A stretch of DNA of 45,896 bases from CAYJIX01 sp964370375 (GTDB taxonomy: Bacteria; Desulfobacterota; Desulfovibrionia; Desulfovibrionales; Desulfovibrionaceae), in the NCBI GenBank assembly GCA_964370375.1, contig CAYJIX010000012.1, forward strand, positions 1 to 45,896, given 5' to 3'. The notes below the pieces were generated by a model, which saw nothing but the letters and a program-made list of their open reading frames with translations, had not been told where the DNA came from and searched no databases. Both the position numbers and the translations under genes were made by a program. This document shows, one piece after another, positions 44,355 through 45,896 of the stretch (the first letter of the stretch is position 1; every line of letters begins with the position of its first letter).

Positions 44355-44403
44355 AAAAACCCTCAACACAGACCCTTAGTGGAGGTTTGTGTTGGGGGTT
44401 TTT
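44355..44403 (+). terminator. Strong rho-independent terminator
   Basis: AAAAACCCTCAACACA (44355-44370) pairs with 44388-44403 over 16 bases with one G-T pair, followed by T. It starts 40 bases after the unknown sigma-54 gene. Confidence 0.88.
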
Positions 44404-44436
44404 TATGACACTTGCAAATCCGTACGGCGAAAAGCA

Positions 44437-44465
44437 AAAACCGCCATGCTTGGCACGGCGGTTTT
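44437..44465. terminator. Second GC-rich hairpin
   Basis: AAAACCGCCATGC (44437-44449) pairs with GCACGGCGGTTTT (44453-44465), one mismatch, 3-base loop. Both strands carry an A/T tail, so it could act as a bidirectional terminator. No gene lies within 150 bases on either side apart from the one ending at 44315. Confidence 0.65.
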
Positions 44466-44654
44466 GAACGGAAGGAACATGAACACGAGGATACTACAAA
44501 TATCTTTAATGAGAGTCCTGCATAATTATTTTCACTTCTATTTTTGTGATTTTGCAGTAGATTTGTATTTGTTTGAAAATTTACTGATGCAGGACAAAAG
44601 GCACAAAAATCAATCAGTTAACGGTGAAGCAAAGCTCCGCCTATTCTTGATTTT

Positions 44655-44689
44655 AGTCTTGCTTAAAAGCAAAGCTTTTTAGCAAGACT
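44655..44689. terminator. Long hairpin in the gap before the CII-like genes
   Basis: AGTCTTGCTTAAAAGC (44655-44670) pairs with GCTTTTTAGCAAGACT (44674-44689) over 16 bases with one mismatch and an AAA loop. Its function is unclear. The 456-base gap 44316-44771 contains this and three other hairpins but no gene I can support. Confidence 0.55.
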
Positions 44690-44741
44690 TATAAGGCTTC
44701 GCGTTGTTTGATCGCATTGACTTTTGTCAACGCTCCAAAAT

Positions 44742-44768
44742 ACTCCGCACAATAAATTGTGCAGGAGT
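44742..44768 (-). terminator. Hairpin after the first CII-like gene
   Basis: ACTCCGCACAAT (44742-44753) pairs with ATTGTGCAGGAGT (44756-44768) with one bulged base. It begins 4 bases after the minus-strand CII-like gene stop and is followed on that strand by ATTTTGG, a weak tail. Confidence 0.55.
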
Positions 44769-44771
44769 CTT

Positions 44772-45047
44772 TTAATGGGCGTTACGATGCACAGATTCGC
44801 TGTCACTGGCATCAGGCTCAAGATTGTAACCCATTTCAGATGCCATTTGTTGAAGAGGTGTTATGTTTCCGGTGATCTTCATGATATTGAGCAAGGTTTC
44901 TGCGCCTAACTTTGCACCTGCATCATAGGGATTGACCTCACGCAGTAGGGTTGAATAGGGTTTACCCACAGCTTGGGCAATGGCTTTTGCGCCTAAGGGA
45001 CTTTCCAAAACCAGATCATGTACTGTGTTGATAAAGGGATTCGACAT
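44772..45047 (-). CDS. P2 CII-like regulator, copy 1
   Basis: A 91-residue protein that resembles phage P2-type CII regulators (Phage_CII family): a helix-turn-helix-like segment GAKAIAQAVGKPYSTLLREV, then NPYDAGAKLGAETLLNIMKI and TGNITPLQQMASEMG. Such proteins bind DNA and drive the lytic/lysogenic choice; here it could be a domesticated regulator. Its first 80 residues differ from copy 2 at only three positions; the tails differ (DASDSESVHRNAH). AGGAGG precedes the start in both copies. The family assignment is by pattern only. Confidence 0.7.
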   Translation of the reverse strand: MSNPFINTVHDLVLESPLGAKAIAQAVGKPYSTLLREVNPYDAGAKLGAETLLNIMKITGNITPLQQMASEMGYNLEPDASDSESVHRNAH

Positions 45048-45148
45048 GTTTTCCTCCTAACAGTGAATAATACACCATTATGCATGATGACATGGGCCTG
45101 TTGAACATAGGTCAGGCCAAACAATATGAACAACCAAAGCTGTTCTCA

Positions 45149-45424
45149 TCAATTGAGTTGACGCGAGGCAGAGGCGTCTTCACGAGCATCAGGCTTAAGG
45201 TTGTAACCCATTTCAGATGCCATTTGCTTGAGCGGTGTCACGTTGCCTGTAATCTTCATAATGTTGAGCAAGGTTTCTGCGCCTAACTTTGCACCTGCAT
45301 CGTAAGGATTGACCTCGCGAAGTAGGGTTGAATAAGGTTTACCAACTGCCTGGGCAATGGCTTTTGCACCTAAGGGACTTTCCAAAACCAGATCATGTAC
45401 TGTGTTGATGAAGGGATTAGACAT
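45149..45424 (-). CDS. P2 CII-like regulator, copy 2
   Basis: A 91-residue near-duplicate of the gene 101 bases downstream, with V for I, K for Q and K for E in the first 80 residues and a different tail (DAREDASASRQLN). The duplicated unit includes the ribosome binding site AGGAGG. The start at 45424 is chosen over 45463 because of that site and the match to copy 1. It has the better promoter of the pair (45482-45510), overlapped by an AT-rich inverted repeat, so both copies are probably transcribed from there. The gap of 101 bases between the copies carries a CATTATGCATGATG quasi-palindrome at 45076-45089. Confidence 0.7.
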   Translation of the reverse strand: MSNPFINTVHDLVLESPLGAKAIAQAVGKPYSTLLREVNPYDAGAKLGAETLLNIMKITGNVTPLKQMASEMGYNLKPDAREDASASRQLN

Positions 45425-45481
45425 GGTTTTCCTCCTGCTTAAAAGTGAATGTTGAACCGTCACGTGATGTCCTGTGATTTT

Positions 45482-45524
45482 GTTATAGGTTGACTTATAA
45501 ATTTTTGCAACATAAAAATTTATA
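45482..45524 (-). promoter_or_regulatory. Promoter with overlapping inverted-repeat operator
   Basis: On the minus strand TTGCAA (45505-45510) and TATAAC (45482-45487) are spaced by exactly 17 bases. A perfect 11-base inverted repeat, TATAAATTTTT (45496-45506) with AAAAATTTATA (45514-45524), covers the -35 box. This is a typical layout for repressor control of the CII-like pair. Confidence 0.6.
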
Positions 45525-45589
45525 AAAAGCGTTATAATTGTATTATTTTTTTTAGATTATCCATTTTCTAATATCTATTTATAAACATT

Positions 45590-45703
45590 ATGGGCCGTTA
45601 GCTACGCCTAAAGCTGCATGGTAAAAATTGTTTGACCATACAAGATGGCAAACGCACTTACCGTGATGCAGGTAAGGCTCAAACATCACAAGATATAATG
45701 TAG
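45590..45703 (+). pseudogene. Decayed small ORF with in-frame TAG
   Basis: From an ATG at 45590 the frame reads MGR, a TAG at codon 4, then about 33 protein-like codons (LRLKLHGKNCLTIQDGKRTY and further) to a TAG at 45701. The sequence after the internal stop looks coding but no family is recognised. It may be a fragment of a mobile-element gene. No gene is seen in the remaining 45704-45896, which holds a small palindrome (CTGGTTATGACCAG near 45779). Confidence 0.35.
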
Positions 45704-45896
45704 TATCTTGATATTATTTGATTTGTATGAGAATAATAGGCTGCTTGTAGGGAAAATTGCTGCGCGGCATTGCGTTGTCTGGTTATGACCAGTTGCCATA
45801 ATACAGCTTGGAAGGGAATTGTGAGCAGATGACGTTTGGTGCTACGCGTTGCTCTCGATTTGCGTAATTGCTCGTGCCTCGCAAACGCAAACGCCT

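Noticed and set aside
1..45896. tRNA genes, rRNA genes or CRISPR arrays
   Set aside because: No T-loop/acceptor patterns, rRNA-like stretches or regularly spaced repeats were found on reading both strands.

Overview
The window looks like a chromosomal segment from a deltaproteobacterial sulfate reducer of the Desulfovibrionaceae type with an AT-leaning genome. The evidence is the gene set: a flagellar export block, sigma-54 type flagellar promoters, a run yicC-remA-gmk-pyrF-TPR-recJ-ppiA, an ArsR-methyltransferase fusion next to ahcY, and a two-domain PFK-2/FBPase-2. The genus cannot be fixed from the sequence alone. No rRNA, tRNA, CRISPR array or intact insertion sequence was found.

Layout. 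1-5.7 kb (minus strand) holds the flagellar export genes fliR, flhB, flhA and the 5' part of flhF, plus an unknown membrane-anchored protein. 6.0-8.1 kb is an EF-G-like GTPase. 8.4-11.2 kb has a glycosyltransferase, an HI0933-type flavoprotein and an HD phosphohydrolase. 11.5-15.1 kb is a small accessory module: an odd radical SAM protein, an enolase-superfamily dehydratase and a FadR-type GntR regulator whose upstream region carries a large quasi-palindrome. A broken, possibly integrase-related, fragment follows. 15.4-24.2 kb (minus) is housekeeping: a small membrane protein, HU, rsmA, a periplasmic cyclophilin, recJ, a TPR protein, pyrF, gmk, remA, yicC and a sugar-epimerase-like protein. 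24.4-26.2 kb is yhdT-panF. 26.3-29.5 kb is the basal-body operon flgB-flgC-fliE-fliF, driven by a clear sigma-54 promoter; it ends not in fliG but in a 61-residue ORF that resembles a second FliF C-terminus. 29.6-37.0 kb contains a corrinoid-protein activator, an MFS transporter, a C_GCAxxG_C_C protein, PFK-2/FBPase-2 overlapping a phosphodiester glycosidase, an unknown sigma-54-controlled gene and a TRIC-type channel. 37.3-43.7 kb has ahcY with its presumed ArsR-methyltransferase regulator, lptD and alr. 43.8-44.3 kb is another unknown gene behind a textbook sigma-54 promoter. The last 1.5 kb holds several strong hairpins, a tandem duplication of a P2 CII-like regulator with an operator-bearing promoter, and a decayed ORF, which together suggest a mobile-element remnant.

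How the genes work together. Two flagellar blocks share the window with two orphan genes carrying sigma-54 promoters of the same type as flgB, so these orphans are candidates for unrecognised members of the motility regulon. ahcY and the ArsR-methyltransferase gene form one transcription unit with a candidate operator upstream and probably control the S-adenosylmethionine cycle. The radical SAM/enolase/GntR group looks like a small regulated catabolic unit of unknown substrate. Gene starts were chosen by ribosome binding sites and family length; several differ from the longest open frame.
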